From positions 62,001 through 126,000 of the forward strand of contig NZ_RZMX01000055.1 of assembly GCF_003992665.1 (NCBI RefSeq): 64,000 bases of DNA, in the 5' to 3' direction. Below, in pieces: positions 63,731-64,000 of this stretch. Each line of letters begins with the position of its first letter. The stretch's first letter is position 1. Origin of the DNA: Pelagibacterium montanilacus. Lineage in GTDB: Bacteria; Pseudomonadota; Alphaproteobacteria; Rhizobiales; Devosiaceae. The position numbers were made by a program, and so were the translations under genes. The notes under the pieces are model-generated. The model saw only the letters and a program-made list of their open reading frames with translations. It was not told the origin of the DNA and did no database searches.

Positions 63731-64000
63731 TCGCCGCCTATTTCAATGATCCGGGCGCCATGATCATGACCACGGGTGCGCTCGTGGGCATCGCCTCCGC
63801 GCTCGTGGGCACCTTCCTGGTTCTGCGCGGCAATTCCATGCTTTCGGACGCGATCAGCCATTCGATCGTCTTCGGCATCATCATCGTCTGGCTGCTGACC
63901 CGGCAGGCCTCGGGCCCGGTCCAGATCGCAGGCGCGGCCCTCACCGGCCTTCTCACCGTGGTCCTCACCCAGATCCTGGTCGCCAGCGGGCGCGTGCGTC
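63727..64000 (+). CDS. sitD: Metal ABC transporter permease, N-terminal part (cut by window edge)
   Basis: The first 91 residues of a second ABC-3-family permease, starting with GTG that overlaps the sitC stop: VIAAYFNDPGAMIMTTGALV, then GTFLVLRGNSMLSDAISHSI with the conserved D-x-x-SH region. It would complete the SitABCD-type importer. Runs past position 64000. Confidence 0.88.
   Translation, partial: MIAAYFNDPGAMIMTTGALVGIASALVGTFLVLRGNSMLSDAISHSIVFGIIIVWLLTRQASGPVQIAGAALTGLLTVVLTQILVASGRVR

Overview
The window is about 65 percent GC, has tightly packed genes with many ATGA/GTGA overlaps, and reads as chromosome of an alphaproteobacterium of the order Hyphomicrobiales (Rhizobiales), most like a Devosia- or Pelagibacterium-type organism. 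The clues are a RirA-type iron regulator with an Irr-type operator, an FnrL-type regulator, RIME-like intergenic elements, and the kinds of catabolic operons present. This placement is inference; no rRNA, tRNA, CRISPR array, phage or transposase gene was seen.

Region 1 (1-13269) is purine catabolism. A minus-strand operon uraH-xdhA-xdhB-xdhC-puuD-guaD takes guanine and xanthine through urate to OHCU. The divergent puuE-uraD fusion makes allantoin and allantoate. allE and allA convert ureidoglycine to glyoxylate and urea, and malate synthase G (glcB, cut by the left edge) can take the glyoxylate into malate. Only a recognisable allantoate amidohydrolase is missing. A small ArsR/SRPBCC module (10594-11891) sits inside this region.

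Region 2 (13283-19017) holds a Tat-exported molybdoenzyme with a cytochrome b, a periplasmic 5'-nucleotidase, and a Gfo/Idh/MocA dehydrogenase with a ThuA-domain protein.

Region 3 (19238-33527) is a full reductive pyrimidine pathway: preT-preA, dihydropyrimidinase, beta-ureidopropionase, beta-alanine aminotransferase and malonate/methylmalonate semialdehyde dehydrogenase. It also has a NitT/TauT-type ABC importer with an unexplained membrane protein in its operon, an EamA transporter and the regulator RutR. Palindromes like the E. coli RutR site lie upstream of preT, the aminotransferase/rutR divergon, puuE and the 5'-nucleotidase, which suggests one nucleobase-salvage regulon.

Region 4 (33783-42075) contains rirA with an Irr-like box, a nucleoside hydrolase, a sulfurtransferase, a membrane GGDEF protein, and a polar amino-acid ABC operon ending in an aspartoacylase/succinylglutamate-desuccinylase-like hydrolase.

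Region 5 (42164-48824) is a three-gene uncharacterised module: transglutaminase-DUF2126, circularly permuted ATP-grasp fused to alpha-E, and a second transglutaminase. It is the best candidate here for an undescribed biochemical system.

Region 6 (48893-57996) is one-carbon and methionine metabolism (folD, purU, metH with a palindromic operator), a MocR/PdxR-type regulator divergent from a PPOX-like flavoprotein, and an FnrL-type regulator. Region 7 (58154-64000) has a second polar amino-acid ABC operon and, divergently, a SitABCD-type Mn/Fe/Zn importer behind a Mur/Fur-like promoter; the last permease runs off the right edge. Four copies of an approximately 100-bp RIME-like palindromic element lie in intergenic gaps, and three of them supply stop codons to the adjoining genes.
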